Below are positions 12,785-26,600 of a stretch of DNA of 64,000 nucleotides, piece after piece (positions within the stretch are counted from its first letter, which is position 1; the number at the start of each line of letters is the position of its first letter). Source of the stretch: Zonotrichia leucophrys gambelii (lineage: Eukaryota; Chordata; Aves; Passeriformes; Passerellidae). The notes beneath the pieces are model-generated. The model ran no database searches and was not told where the DNA came from. It saw only the letters and a list, made by a program, of their open reading frames with translations. Made by a program: the position numbers and the translations under genes. The stretch lies in contig NC_088200.1 of NCBI RefSeq assembly GCF_028769735.1, positions 66,532,061 to 66,596,060 of the forward strand. Reading direction: 5' to 3'.

Positions 12785-15700
12785 CACAACAAAATTTCTT
12801 TATTTAGATGGCACAAAGTTATGTCTTGACCTTGGATTTTTGTTTCTTAACAACTCCCATCTAGAGATCTGAATATTCCTGATGCCACAGATGCAGATGT
12901 AGTGATTTTGCCAGACTGGCACACATACAGGTCCTAATTCGATTCCAACACAACAAAAATGTCTATATACATAAACATTGGATAGATAAATGCAAAAAAA
13001 TCCATTACTCTTCACAAATAGAAACATGTAGTTGAAGAGTTGATGTTGCCTACCCAGAAGATCTGCTTTGGCCTGTTTCTTGCCAGCAAACATGCTAATG
13101 GGCGGTGTTTATCTATTGCTCATACTTTCAGTGTTTGCATAAAGCAGTAACCATGAAACACCACTTGTACAACAGCCAAGTTGCACTGATGCAGCAGTTC
13201 CATCTGAGGGGGAAAAGAGAACAATGACAGAACATAAACACAGTTTTATGGTATCACGGGCTTTTTGAGGGAATGCATACCCTCAGAAATAGGGGATAGG
13301 ACACTGCACTCATACTAGGGAGCACAGTTGTAATTATTTGAGTAAAATAGCACATCTATGACTCTGATAATCATACCAATTTAAAATGTTTACATTATCT
13401 CAAGGACTAAAATGTTCTCCACTATTTTCATATGTAAGTTAAAATTTGGGAACAAACTGTACTGTTCTGCAAGATGAGAGCGGACAAGCTGGATTCATTT
13501 TTAATGAATCTAAAGAGCAGAAATTTGAACTGAAGGCATTAGTTCCACCAGCTTCTTACAAGATGTAAGAAAGTTTTGTCCCAGTTATCTCATCATTTTC
13601 TTGTTTTAAATTAATGGTATTATTGTAAAGGTACAGTTAAAATGCAGTTCTGTTCTGAAAAGAAAATGTGTTATTTTATTATGTTTCCCCAAATGCAAAC
13701 TACCACTTCATTCTTTCTAATTAACAGCACTAATATAACTTACCTAAGATGTATTTAAAGGCAAAAGAGATGCGCTGCAAAGTAATAATTTTGCAACTGA
13801 AAATTATTCACAACCTAAGATGAAATACAAACTGATTTACAGATCATTTCTATGTAATATTCCCTATTAATTTTTAACATACATTAACACTATTTCGCTC
13901 TTTACTTCTGTAAGTAAAGAAACAAACCCTGGAACACATCCAGGTAATAAAAAAAATCATTGCTTTATCAAAATTCTACTTGCTTTATTAAAAAAACTAA
14001 GGCTACTCAAAATGCACCTAATAATGATTTGTTCTTATGTGTGGAGTTTCACTGAATCAGTTACAAAGTAGCAACTTTTTATTTCACAAAGGTTTATTCA
14101 GGGCAGGGTCCTGTACATTGCCCAATGGAAATTATGATTCTGAAGATAAAACAATACCTCAGATCTCTCCACCAACTCTTGTCCCTTGAAATGGAGCGTG
14201 GAATATGTGAACGTGTGACAGCCACAAACAAAAATATACCAGTCCATATTTCAGTTGAAATAACTTGTATTCCATATCTCTCCTTGAGATATACAACTAA
14301 ATTCACACTTCAAATCAGTACACCTGACTTTTAGCAATATGACACATTAGGATGAAATCCAAAATCACATACCAGAAGTAACATGGTTAAATTGATCTCT
14401 GCATGGCAATATTAAACACAGCACTGTCATCAACAGAAAAAATTATGTACAATTTCATGCCTTCATTATATCATTATATAAGAATCAAAGAGAGCCTCAG
14501 GGCTCAGAGAAGGTCAGCATGTTTGCTTAACTGTGGTTTTGCTTCCACTATAATGTCATTATGAATGCACTGAGTAAGAGCTCAAGCCCTTTCTTAAGCA
14601 AACCATGGACCTTTTCTATGTCAAACTTATATAAACCTTTAATTCAACGAATGGTTTTGTTCAACTAGGCTGTTCTAGAACTCCATATTTTCCAAAGTGC
14701 TAGATGATAATGAGCTAGAGTTAATGCATGTACTTCATATTCTCTCTGGCTGCTTAGACTTTCACTTGTGGACCTTGGCTGCCCAAAGTTGTTAAGTAAC
14801 TACTTTCAAAATCATGGTGTCACAATTAGGTCAGGTGCTAGAATATTGGATGAAGAAGAAATTAAATGCAGTAGTTTTGTAAGGAAAAAACTCCACTGTA
14901 AAGGTCAAAAAATGCAAATGAGATGACTATTAATCATAACTTTGCAGAGATTTAACTGACCATTGCAGCACAAAATATTATTACACTGTCACCCAATAAA
15001 ATTCCTGTGACTGATAGGAAAAGAAGTTAATTTTTATCTCCTGCCATGAACTATTAAAGCATTAGAAGAAGATATGTAAGTAATAAAGAGACTGTTCAGC
15101 TTTATCAATTTTGACAGCTAACCCCAGGAAACATTTGTTTTCACAATAGCTGGATGTTCTCATTTATTTTGTTGTTTATAATTTTTTATCCTAGTCAGTT
15201 GCCCTTCAGCTGTCCCAGTAGCTAATAAAGCTCAATTTTGTAGAGATTCCTAACCACAATCTTTTTGGTCTCTCCTCTATTGTATCCAGTCTGCTATTGT
15301 TTGCTTTTAATGTCCTCAAAATCCAGGGCATTTGCAATATCAGTGATTAAAATTCTCTTTGGTCTTCTCCCATAGCAATTTTACTGTCCCTTGTCTAGGT
15401 TATTATTACCTTACATTTGTTCCTTTACAGTGTAGAAATCAGAATCATCTTGCACACTTACAAACATCTCCCTTTTTAATCTGTTTATCAGCTTCTGAGT
15501 TCCTGTCATACAATTTCTTACTTCTGTTGTCATCCTTTTTAACTTCTTTTACTGTTTGTTTTTCCCCAGGTACCTCAACATCTTACCAATTCTTCAGTGT
15601 TACACCTTCGCCTGTTTATGACCTCATGCTTTCCAATACAGACCTCCAACACAAGCCCCAATCTACAGAAAAATGCCTCATCACACAAATGGGTGCAGTA

Positions 15701-17021
15701 GTACTTATAAGATCTATAATTTTTAGTGCATGAAAACATTTTAGTGCATGAGAACCCTTTCTACTTGCAAGCCTGTAGAAATAAGGAATATGAGGTTTAA
15801 CTGTACGTAAAAAGGTGCAAACTGGCCAAGATCCCTTTACTGTGTGATGCCTGTAAGAAGGGACAGTGAAGCATCCATCTGGAAAAAGTTCAGGTTTTAA
15901 GAGGAGTGTTCAGTAAATATTCCTCTACAGTCTACACAATTCCCTTAAAAGTGATGAAAACAGAAATACCTATGAAGTAATTAGAAGAATGTCTCAGTTT
16001 CAAATAGATCTCAGTCAGAGGAGACTGGAGTAAATGAAGAGGAAAGGTTTCCTTTAGCAATGCTGTAGGAAAAAGCCAACATGGCTGACAAAACAAACTC
16101 ACAAACTCTTTTCCCTCTAACCTATAAAAAAGGTCTGTCGAACTACATAATTCAAAATGCTTCTTTGGTTTGTTCTGCCCTTGGAAGGCATCAAGCATTC
16201 CAACAGACTTAAAATAAGTATTAACATTGCTAGTAACAAGCATTTGCAAAGCTCCATGAAAAAATGCCACTGGGGACACTTAGGGGGCATTCTGTGGGAT
16301 GAAGGAGGAGGCAAAACAAGGGCTACTTTTATTTCATTTTGCACTGAGGATTTTGTGAAATGAATGGTTTTTTGCAAAGCGCCTTATCTTTGCTTACCTC
16401 AATCAAGCCATTGAAAATCATTCTGCATATCAGAAGTGTGCCAGACAAGAATTCTGTGCTTTAAAGACTTAGACCAGCCAGTGTGTTCTTCTGTTCCTTA
16501 TAAATTGAGCGCACATACCTGTTTTCTACATTGTCGTTATGAGTCGTGTAGTTATTTCTCATAACTTGTAGAAATTGCAAAATCCTTGAAACAGGCAACA
16601 TACACTTTACTCATGTTGACAAAACTATCATTTATAGGGCCCCTACAGAGATGTGCTAGCCATGATTATTTACTAAGGTCTCAGGTGAGATTTTGAAGCT
16701 GATTTCACATGCAATGAGCTGTAACACAAAATTAAACACTTTGCCGACTTTAATCAGTATTTTGTTCTGGACTTGGCTACAGATATCCAAAGATTTAGAT
16801 TTTTTCCTAATCCACTTTTTCTATCTGAACCTTTGTAACTACTGCTAAAAACCAACAATGGATAAACTAGTAAACATTCAGAAAAAATTAATTTGGCCCC
16901 TAATGCACGGTCTTTTATACAGAATGAACATTGGGCAAGTGGAAAAGCTATTCAGTCTTATGCGTTCCTAGTTGATATTCTTGCTGTGATTCACTTCCTC
17001 TTGCCACCCAAAACTAAATCA
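12785..17021. other. Intergenic, no gene
   Basis: AT-rich DNA with no recognised repeat other than the 18-bp duplication at 15720. The stretch directly right of LTR copy 2 carries TTTATT on the + strand (an AATAAA on the minus strand near 12799-12804), which alone is not evidence for a transcript end. Confidence 0.5.
15720..15755. repeat. 18-bp tandem duplication
   Basis: The 18-bp unit ATTTTAGTGCATGAAAAC is followed directly by a second copy with one substitution. A simple local duplication. Confidence 0.9.
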
Positions 17022-17290
17022 CAGAATCCTAGGGACCATAGAATGGTTTGGGTAAGGAGGGATCTAAATGAACATCTAGTTCCAACCTTGCCACATGGGC
17101 AGGGCACACCTTCAATGAGGCCGTACTACTCACACATGGATGCACCTTCCAGGGATGGTGCATACGTGGCTGCTCTAAACAACCTGTTCCAGTGCCTCAT
17201 GACCCTCATAGTAAAGAATTTCTAGTATTCTAAACCAAATCTTTTTCAATTTAAAACCATTACCCATGACTAAGTTATAGTGAGCAAGCC
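17022..17290 (-). mobile_element. CR1 LINE 3' end, minus orientation
   Basis: The + strand begins CACAGAATCCTAGGGACCAT then AGAATGGTTTGGG, the reverse complement of the CR1 3' tail. It continues through the typical block with GGCAGGGCACACC and CAACCTGTTCCAGTGCCTC. Only the last 250-270 bp of the element are present, a usual 5' truncation. Confidence 0.85.
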
Positions 17291-20235
17291 TAAGCCTAAA
17301 ATATTAATCTTTCATTCATGCATTTTTTTTTAAAACCCAACAATTTAAAAAAATACATGCATTTACTGTCATTATGTTATTCTCCTACACTTTTAATCCT
17401 GTATCATCCATGTTTTATTGCCCATTAAACCAGTCTGGCTTACTCATAGCTTTCCTCTTGGGAAAATTAGATTTCATATTGCAACCATTTAATTTTTTAC
17501 TATCACCTTCATTTTAATTTAGATTTCACCTTGAATTGCTAATATCTTCTTCTCTTCACTCATTTTCACTTAAAAAAATGTAAATTGGCAATGCAGTGTC
17601 ATTTCTTGATTTCTATATTTGTTCATTAATTTTAATCTATTTCACTTTTTTTGGGTTTTTTTAATTACTTTGAAATGTTTAATATTTTTCAAGGCTCTTT
17701 TTATCTAGCAATTATTTTCTTGACTCAGTTTCAACATAAACAAAAATAAATGACGTTCTGGAGTTTCTTTGCTCATTAGCTACTGAAGAGTCTTCTCCAT
17801 TAAGCAGTCTTTCCTTTTATATTTTCAAATCAAAGCAAGAAAACTTCATTTTAATGCAAATAAATGTCTGATGGTGATTTGTTTCTTAGACTGCTTTTTG
17901 CACTAGTCTCCTTATTTAATAAGAAAATAAAAAGAAACAAAATGAGTTAAAGTGTACAGAGAACAACTTGTGGATTAACCTTTTGTAGAAAGGTGTTCTT
18001 TAAAAGCAGAGAGCATTCATTAGATTCTCTACACAAAAGAAAAAGTAAAGCAAATAGTGAATCCATCTCTCAGAAAAGAGTGGCAATAAATCTCTTAGAT
18101 TAGTCAGAATTGAGCAGTTTGAAATAAGCAAAAGCCAATAGCTCATCCCCTGCTTGTGTTTATCCCCATTCCGCATGTTCAGTCTAACAACTCAGAGAAG
18201 ACTGAATGAATTTATATTCAAATTCACCAGCCAGAATCAAAATATGAAATTACTAAGATACTACAATTATTTTTTAGACAACTTAAGGGAATTTAAACTT
18301 TTCTTATAAATTGAATGTAGGGAGATGGAAAAGACAGATATAGCAGCAGGGGAGTTCAATTTTCCAGTACCCATGAGATCATAAGCTATTTTTAAGGTAA
18401 TGTCTTACTTGGGATTACTGGCAGTGGTAATTAGCTAAAATTGACAAGGCACTCATTGTGACATATTATGACAGGGAAGAATTTGTATCACAGCTCTACT
18501 TTAGCACTTCAACATATTAGCATAAATTTGCCTCATGGTCTCAAAAGGATATTCAAGGGTATTCCTCTCTTTTTATGTTTTGTAACTATAAGCTTTCCTA
18601 ATGTATTATTATGAGTGTTTCTTTGCCATCTGTACCACCATTACAGGAGACTCGCTATAAAATATTGTTTACGTCTGTTAACCACACAGACTTGATGACT
18701 TTTATCTCAATGCACAGCTACATGGAGGAGTTTGTGCTGAAGCATGAAACTCCAGCAGCATCATATCCTGGCTACCTTGAAATAAAAGAAACCTTTGACA
18801 CTTCAGAAGTACTTATTCTTAGTTTGGGGCTTTTGATTTATTATTTGTTTGGGAATTAATGAAGTTTTGATCTTTTTCTTTTTATCATTGCTGCATTTTC
18901 ATACATCTCTGAGAAAGGGCAAGAAATAGAGTTTAGGATCACTTTAAAGCTGACTTATTACTGTGCTTGCTTGAAGCTTCTAATGGCACATCATAAGAAA
19001 CAGTAGATGCCTGCCTAAACTTTACACTCACTAATACCTCTTAGATGAAAGGATATTTTGGCATGCAAAACAGCACAACCAGGCAGCCTAGGAGTAATTA
19101 CAAAATCACACTGCATTTCATTTTTTTAAACTGGTTTGTAAAGAAAAAGGTGGTTTTCTGACTTTGATCATTATGTACTAGCACAGAGGAAAGTGAAAAG
19201 TGGTTTTCTCTTCACCAGTAGTTCAATCCCTACTAATGTAAACACTGTGGAAGCCTTCAAAGACAGATTCTATATGCTATTGTTCAAGAAATAGTTCAGT
19301 GTCTTCAGCTTATTTGGAAGTTCTCCAACACAAGCAATGTATAATCAAGTATTTGAGGAAATTAGTAAGACAAAAAAAAAATTTCTGCTTTTAAAATTAG
19401 AACCTGAGGAGCATGGATACATCTTTGTTCTGTGACAGATTTTTTTTATAATTCAATAGCTTTTTATGAAAATTACCACTTAAAAACCTGGATACATATA
19501 AAAATTATAATTTTTCATTAGAAAGCTGTTACAGTATGTGACATCTAAGAGTTTATTTTGCATAAGTGCAATAATCTAGCCCAACTAAAAGAGAATTGCT
19601 TCAATGGCACTTTATAGTCTCATTGAATGAACCTCCTTTAGACAGTCGTTTGTCTTGATAATAAATCACAGACTCCAAGTTCTTTGAATAAAAACACTGC
19701 ATTTGGCTAGCATCAGCAGTATCTTTTCACCCAGCCTCACCAACCCTCTACAGGGTTGCCAGTTCAATTCCTTCCAAATGCTAGTAAAGCAGCTCTTCAA
19801 ACAGAGGAAAGCTAGTAGAAATTCTAGGTGATTATGCTAAACCTATTTCCAAAGCCCTAACTCACAAAAGGTGGGTTTGAAATGCAGATCTTGTTTTAAA
19901 ATCACATTCTTTCCGCATCATAAAAAATGCTTAAGTAGGAAAAGTCTTCATTTGTGTTTCAGATCCTGTGTAAGAATTTTATGGTTTTAGTGAAGAGAAA
20001 ATTTTGGGGTGACCTAATTGAGGCTTTCCAGTGATGCCTTAAGTTTTAGCTCTCATATTTTTCAGATTCTGTACTGCATTAGTATATAACTCTGAACTAC
20101 ATATAAAGTGTTAGCAAGTTCTCTTCACAGTTTAGTTGGACAACACAATCCATTTCCAGCCTGAAAACCAAGGTCACCATTGCATCTTCAAGCCCAAATA
20201 TAAACAACAGCAAACTGAGAAGAGCAAATCAGGAC
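17291..20235. other. Intergenic, no gene
   Basis: AT-rich, with poly-T and poly-A runs. No coding, RNA or repeat feature could be supported. Confidence 0.55.
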
Positions 20236-20532
20236 GATGGGACTTCATAACCTGAAGCTGTAATTGGACAATTAATTCCAATACGGCTTTAAACTGAGAG
20301 TAGGTTTAGATTGGACTTCAGGAAAAAATTTTTACTGTGAGAGTGGTGAGGCACTGGAAGAAGTTGTCCAGAGAAGTTGTTCATGTCACTTCCCTGAGAG
20401 TGTTCAAGGCCAGATTGAATGGGACTTTAAGCAGCTTGGTCTAGTGGAAGGTGTCCCTGCTCATGGCAGGGAGGATTGGAATTGCGTTTAAGGTCTCCTT
20501 TAAGGTCTCCTTAACCCCAAGTATTCCATGAT
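20236..20532 (+). mobile_element. CR1 LINE 3' end, plus orientation
   Basis: The sequence carries the CR1 3' UTR blocks GAGAGTGGTGAGGCACTGGA, GAGTGTTCAAGGCCAG and ATGGCAGGGAGG, and ends near TATTCCATGATCC. It is diverged by many substitutions. Near its end a 12-bp unit TTTAAGGTCTCC is tandemly doubled (20487-20510), a small local duplication. Confidence 0.85.
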
Positions 20533-22965
20533 CCCCATGTGCAAAGCTGTCATACAACAGCCTGAGCTGAACCAGTGATGGGGTCTGTGAAAATACTACT
20601 AGTCTTTATTAAGCAGTAATAAAATTCAGAATTTACAGATGTTCAGTTTTGTAACATTATACTTACAGCACTGAGCAAGGAATTTCCTGCACGCATAACA
20701 GGAGGCTCAATTGCACATGCCACTTGTTTAGAATCTGTGGTGTGGTAAGTTGGAGACTTTGATCACATTGCTACTTTGATTCACAAGAGCTACTGAAACC
20801 AGAACTTTTGAAGCAAGTTCTTATTAAAAGTCCTTTCACCATTTCTTCACCAGTGTTTTTCTCCTGATGTTCATCTGGGAACACTGGATAAACATGTCAG
20901 CCCACGCATTACCTTCAGGAGATTCAGACTTAACAGGAAAAGTTTGAAGTAATGGATACCAAACAAATCCTTTTCTTTCTTCTGCTGTGTATTAAGAAAA
21001 CACCCAGAAATAGGAGATATGGTCTTGGAAACGTCATTTGGTTAAGTCAAAAGAATTCAAGAATTTTGAGGCCTTTCCCTAGCTCTGTCTCAGGCCGTTA
21101 ACAACATTGGGATGTTTTTTGCATTTGAAAATTATGATAATAACTACCTAGCAGCCTCAAAAAGTATTTGTGGTACTTTATTCTTCAGTGCTATTAAGAG
21201 CGATGAAGTGTTTTTCATAAGGCAATGAAGCACACAACATTATTCTTTCACATAGAGCCGACTATAAGAACTATAATGTCAGCATGACCACTTTTCCTTC
21301 CTGGTTCATGTCTACAAGTATTTAAGTCTCATACCTGGGCCTCTCCTGTTTTTAACAATTTTTTGAAGTATCTCCTAAGTACTGTGCTTCTCTGAGCAGA
21401 AATTGGGAAGGCCCTAAGTGGTATCCACAGCATTTTCTCTATTTAACAGAAGGAACATGGGATTATTGACTACTAAAATCCTTTAACCTTGTCTGCTATT
21501 GTTTTCAAACTATGTAGACAACTTTTAATATACAACTGGCATACCTCTCCACAAGGGAGTATTGTTTTGCTTGCAAGACAGAATTGTGACAATAAAGTTG
21601 CAAAATATAAAGGTCACAAATCAATCCACATTTGAGAGTGAAACTAGGGAGATGTCATCTATAGAACTGACTGAATAATGGCTCAGAATTGAATTATTGC
21701 CTGAAAACATAAGTTTCTAGTTAAAACATCTCCAGATTATGTAATTGATGATGAAATTATGTCTACAAATGCTTCAAGATCAAAATTTGGAACAACTGGA
21801 TTCTGCATGTAGGGACTGTGAGGAGAGGGAAAAGGAAAGTCTGCGATTCGTTATTTTTTGTACATTTATGGCTGACATGGGAAACTTTTCCATTCAGTGT
21901 AATTCCTCACAGTGCTCGTAATACAAACATATCTATGACAGAAATTATATTTAGTATTTTCAAGTTCCTTATTAATTTTAACTAGAAAGAGCAAAACTGG
22001 TGCTAGATCACCAGTTTCTACTGAACTATTTGTGTTCCTGAAGGCTCTTGGATACAAATTAAAAATGAATTTACTAGAACTAGCACAATTCCACATGTTT
22101 AGTGAATAAGCAGTTGCTTAACTAATATTAATATTAAATCTCATTGTGAATTTTCCACAGGAAAACTGTTTTCCTTATGTAAAGGCAAAATCAAACATTT
22201 CATTGTGAATCTCTCTGATTCGTATATCTTATAATGCACGAAAAGGAAACATCCTTTTGACACAAAAAAACGTTAAGTTTTTTTTTTTTTTTTTCCCAGG
22301 CCCTATACTGCATTATGGAAATTATATGTCAGGCATCCATTTCAGCCAAGACTCTCCTAATACCATATCCCACAATCCAACATGAACTTCTCTCTCTTTG
22401 ACCTGGCTACATGATTGAAAAATTTGAATTCATCATAGAAGGAACTGGAAAGCAGAGAAGACCATACAACACAGTCTTTTTTTCCCTTGTCAAGTACTGA
22501 AACACTGAAATGCCATCATAAAATAACCCACAAAAAAAAAAAAAATAAAAAAGCAAAACAAATTTTAGCCTATGCCAATCTCCCTTTACCATACTTTATG
22601 CATAGCATTTTAACTCCTAGCAGATTTCACTTTCAGTGTTGAACCATGCTGCAAATGCACCAACTTTGCTATCACCTAAGTGCATTCCTAGTGACAAAGA
22701 AATTTGTGTCAGAGTCCCTTTTTGTTGCATCCTATGAGTCATTGTTAATATGGTCTGGAAAAATTTCAGTTTCTCAGAATTCTAAGAAAACTTTTCCATC
22801 TTTTACAAAAATATCCCATACAATTTTATTCTCACAGCCCATTTATATGTAAATGAATTTTCTGAAAATACTTGTCTACTTAAAAAAAAAAAATACAAAT
22901 CTTCTTCATATAAACATTTCACTAAATTTCTTTAATGTGTTCTTGAAATGTCTCCAGCAGATATG
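20533..22965. other. Intergenic, no gene
   Basis: Contains a T run at about 22278-22295 and an A-rich run near 22532-22555. Otherwise nothing recognisable. Confidence 0.55.
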
Positions 22966-23636
22966 TGTTGAAGTGGGATTTGGGTAATGGAGCAAGTTTT
23001 TGTCCAGGGAAACCTGGCCCAACGCAAGCCGAGTGCCATATTGTGGCAACAGGTACTGGTGCATCCCCTGCCCTGCTCAGGCCAAACTATGACCTGAGAA
23101 ATGCTCATTAGGCCTCGGCCTTGAAAAACAGCTCCTGGGGTCTTGAGCTTATCGGAAAAACTGTTCCCAGTAACTAGTGCTGTCCAGCAAGCTGCTGGTT
23201 TTCAACAAACAGTGTTGGAAATTTATTGCTCATGCCTGAAAAACTGCCCAAGGGAAATAACACTTTTTGAAGAAAGTTACCTACCTGAATTGCAGCCAGG
23301 ATGAGAAATCATTATGAGCAAAGCTCACTCTGTTGTAACCCTATAAACCATATTCCAAAGTGAGACCCTTGGACTCACCTGGTCTCTCCTGGACCTCAGC
23401 AGCTGTGACCAGCTCCTCCCTCTGAGCGAGGCCCCTCAGAGCCAGTGATCTCTCTGGTCTGCCATACGACAGGATCGCTGAACAACAGTGATGGTGATAC
23501 ACACCCTCCTCCCAACTCAGCCTTTGCCTGCTGTGAAGATGCAAGGCCTCTGACACAAGTACTTCACTGAAATGGAAGGGAACGTTTTCAGAGGTGTATG
23601 TCTGACCTGCACCCTTTGACATCTGTGCGCATGCTA
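22966..23636 (+). mobile_element. Probable solo LTR of a different endogenous retrovirus
   Basis: This block of about 670 bp is more GC-rich than its surroundings. It starts TGTTGAAGTGGGATTTGGG and contains a TATA box (TATAAA, 23342-23347). The TATA box is followed by a GC-rich stretch (GTGAGACCCTTGGACTCACC and onward) resembling the U3/R arrangement of a gammaretrovirus-like LTR. The right end is uncertain: it may stop at CCCTTTGACA (23621) or run to 23636. ATATG occurs just before the proposed start (22961-22965) and at 23637-23641, a candidate duplication. No retroviral genes are linked. It is unrelated in sequence to the other three LTRs. Confidence 0.45.
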
Positions 23637-26600
23637 ATATGAATATGCCGTAGCAAATGTACTTGGAATGTTGCTCTCCTGGATTCTTAAGTATTTTAGA
23701 TTTGCAAGCAAGTTAGGCCTGTGAGTTACTGTTATGCTGTCATAAATTCTATATGAATTGTTCAATAGTTTAAATTAAGCTATAGACTAGCTGCTCTTCA
23801 GTTTAGGTTTAAACCTTTAGACCAAAAATTTCTGAAGCTCTGTTTAGCAAGGACGTCTACTCTGAATCTTGTGAGTCAACAGGAGCACCTTCTTTATTCC
23901 TTTTTCCTTTTGACCTTTATCCTTTCCAACCAATTTTTTCCTCCCCCTCCTCCTCCCTCAGCTCCCAAGCCTTGTCACAGATAATTTTGGGGTTGATTGT
24001 TTTTGCAGATTGAATGGGTTAGATTTTTGTTTGATTTTTCTCTGTGTGCTTTAGTAGCAGGGTAAACCTGAGCAAGGAACTTATTATGCCTTAGCTTTTA
24101 CACAGGCCCTGCTTTTGCAGTACCTTTGCCAATGATTCTTTAAGCAACCCTAAAACACATATTCATGACAAGTCTCTGAAATATCTTGCCTCTTCAAGGT
24201 AAGTGCTCTCAGAAGGACTGCTGCTCACTGAGTCCCTGTAAATTATTTTCCTTTGAAGGATGACTTAGTCCTGATCAATAGAGTGGTAGATCTATTTGTG
24301 GCAGACCACAATGTCCAAAAGATCTTCTGGAACCAGGAGTCATGTATCAGCCTTTCTTGCTTCTTTTCTTCTGTCATAAAGTTGGCTAGAGTCTTTCCTG
24401 CAAAAAAAAACAGAATAAGAGAGAGCGCATGTTCTCATGTCTGATGGTGTAAAAGAAAATACTGCAGAAACATTGCTGTCTGACCAGAATTTCAAGGGAC
24501 CAGAAACTTCTTTTTTCTTTCTTTTTCCTTTTGACAGCTCTGTTTCACAGTGAGGCCCAGACAGGGCAGGAAAATAAAGGAGTACAGAAAGTTCAAATGA
24601 GAAACAGATGTTAGGAACAAATCTTGAAACAAAACTCAATGTCCCAACAGCCATTTGCTTCAGTACACTGAATACACCAGGAATATAGGAATATATAGGA
24701 ATTAGGAATGTAATAAGAATACATTATAACAACAAATATATAAGTACAGTGATGGAGACTAATAATACCTCAACTTTTAAAAGTAAGCTTATTAAGAAAA
24801 AAGTATGTGAAAACAGCATTTAATATTTAAAAACTATTCATTAGCTAATTTATTCATTATTTACATAACTAAATTCTAACCTAACAATACAGAGCTTGGT
24901 AATGTGATTTTTTAAATACTAAACAAATTATTCTGAAATAAAATTCAAAGGCAAAAACATTACTGAAATGAGAGTTACCAATGAAATGCTAACTTTCTAG
25001 CTCCAGGGAGACCTTTTGTGACTATCATGGAGTTAGTACCTGTAGAGTAAGTATAACACCATAACATAAATTAATTTATGACCATGAAGACTAAACTGAA
25101 ATCCTATCATATTTCAAAACTTGCATTGCAGACTGATCTAAGTAAGGACATTCCTATACCACTTCTATGTACAGATGTACACAGAAAAGTGTCCAATGAG
25201 GGCCTCAGAACATGTATCAGCAAGACCAATTTGCTATTTCACCATAATATATACCTCCTTCTCCATGTGATATATGAGTTTGAGAAGAAAACATGCCTTA
25301 TGGAATCACTGCTCCTTCATTTTCTTCTCTTGCAAGAAGTTTGTATCACAATACGTTGTACCCACATGGCTGTGGGCAGTTGTTAAGCTATCTAAGGTGT
25401 TTTCCAGGACATTTTGCCCAGTGTACTTTCCTGAAGAGATTGCTGCCTCTCATAACTGCTTGGTGGTGTTCCTTGTAAAGAAGTGAAAAGGAACAACTAA
25501 ATAAACATATTTCTTACCTTAGTTGATCTGCATCTTATTATATATCTGACTGCTTCATGTTCAGATTAATATATTTCTTATATTGGCTGAGCTGTATTAA
25601 AGTCTGTATCCCGCTACTTCAAAATTGTAATCTGGAGTTTTGCCACCCGTCATGCAGCACTGAAGAAGATTTGAAGAGCATTACCCTCTAACATCTGCTG
25701 GAGAAATCTGATGCTGCAATTTTGCTTTCAGGTACTGCCACAAATCATACTGGAAACAACCATCAGTAATGACATCTCTCCTACAGAGAGCTCCTGCAAT
25801 AATCAGGCTGATATCTAGCAATTAAGAATGGATTGACAACCATATTTTTGTTAGCACAGCTTTGCTCCTCACACTTCCTATTCTGTTGAGAATTAGAGAT
25901 TACAGACTTGAGCTGATCTTTGCATCTAAAATTGAGTAACAGTGGCTGCAGAAAGAAGGTTTTGTTTTACCTATTTTGAAAGATCATATTCTGAACTGCA
26001 ATTTATTTTTACTTATAAGAAGTTGAATAACAAAGTAACCTTTAAGCAAATCTTGGTGCATTTCTTAATTAAAAGGAAAGCATAGTATTTAAGGAAGTAC
26101 ATACAAAACTGATTTTTACTGACAAAAAGATCCAAGATATTCTGTAAGAAAGCTGTTTTATCACTATGTCCCTTGCTCTTCATAAAAATTTTGAAATACA
26201 TCCTTAAAGTCAAGATCATATCTAAGCATTACATTGTAAGCATATATGCCTTTCATACATCTGCATATTATATATTATGCAAATAATATATATTCTAAAT
26301 AAATTAGAGTCTAAATTTTGTGAAAACAGATGTTATAAACATGTAATACAAGAGAGTATTTCCTTTTAACTGAAGTAAAATCTCCTGGCCAGTTTCTCAT
26401 AACTTCCAGTAATACCAAGAACATTGTGATGCATTTAAATTTCAAAAAAGTAGTCATAGACTTTTAACATACTTATTATGCTATTAAACAGAATTAAGAG
26501 AAAAAAACTCCATGGCAGCAAAATCAGCTGATGATACACGTGTAAGAGTTTTGTAATCGTGAAAAAGGTCTCTCTCAACATGAACATCTCTGCACATTGC

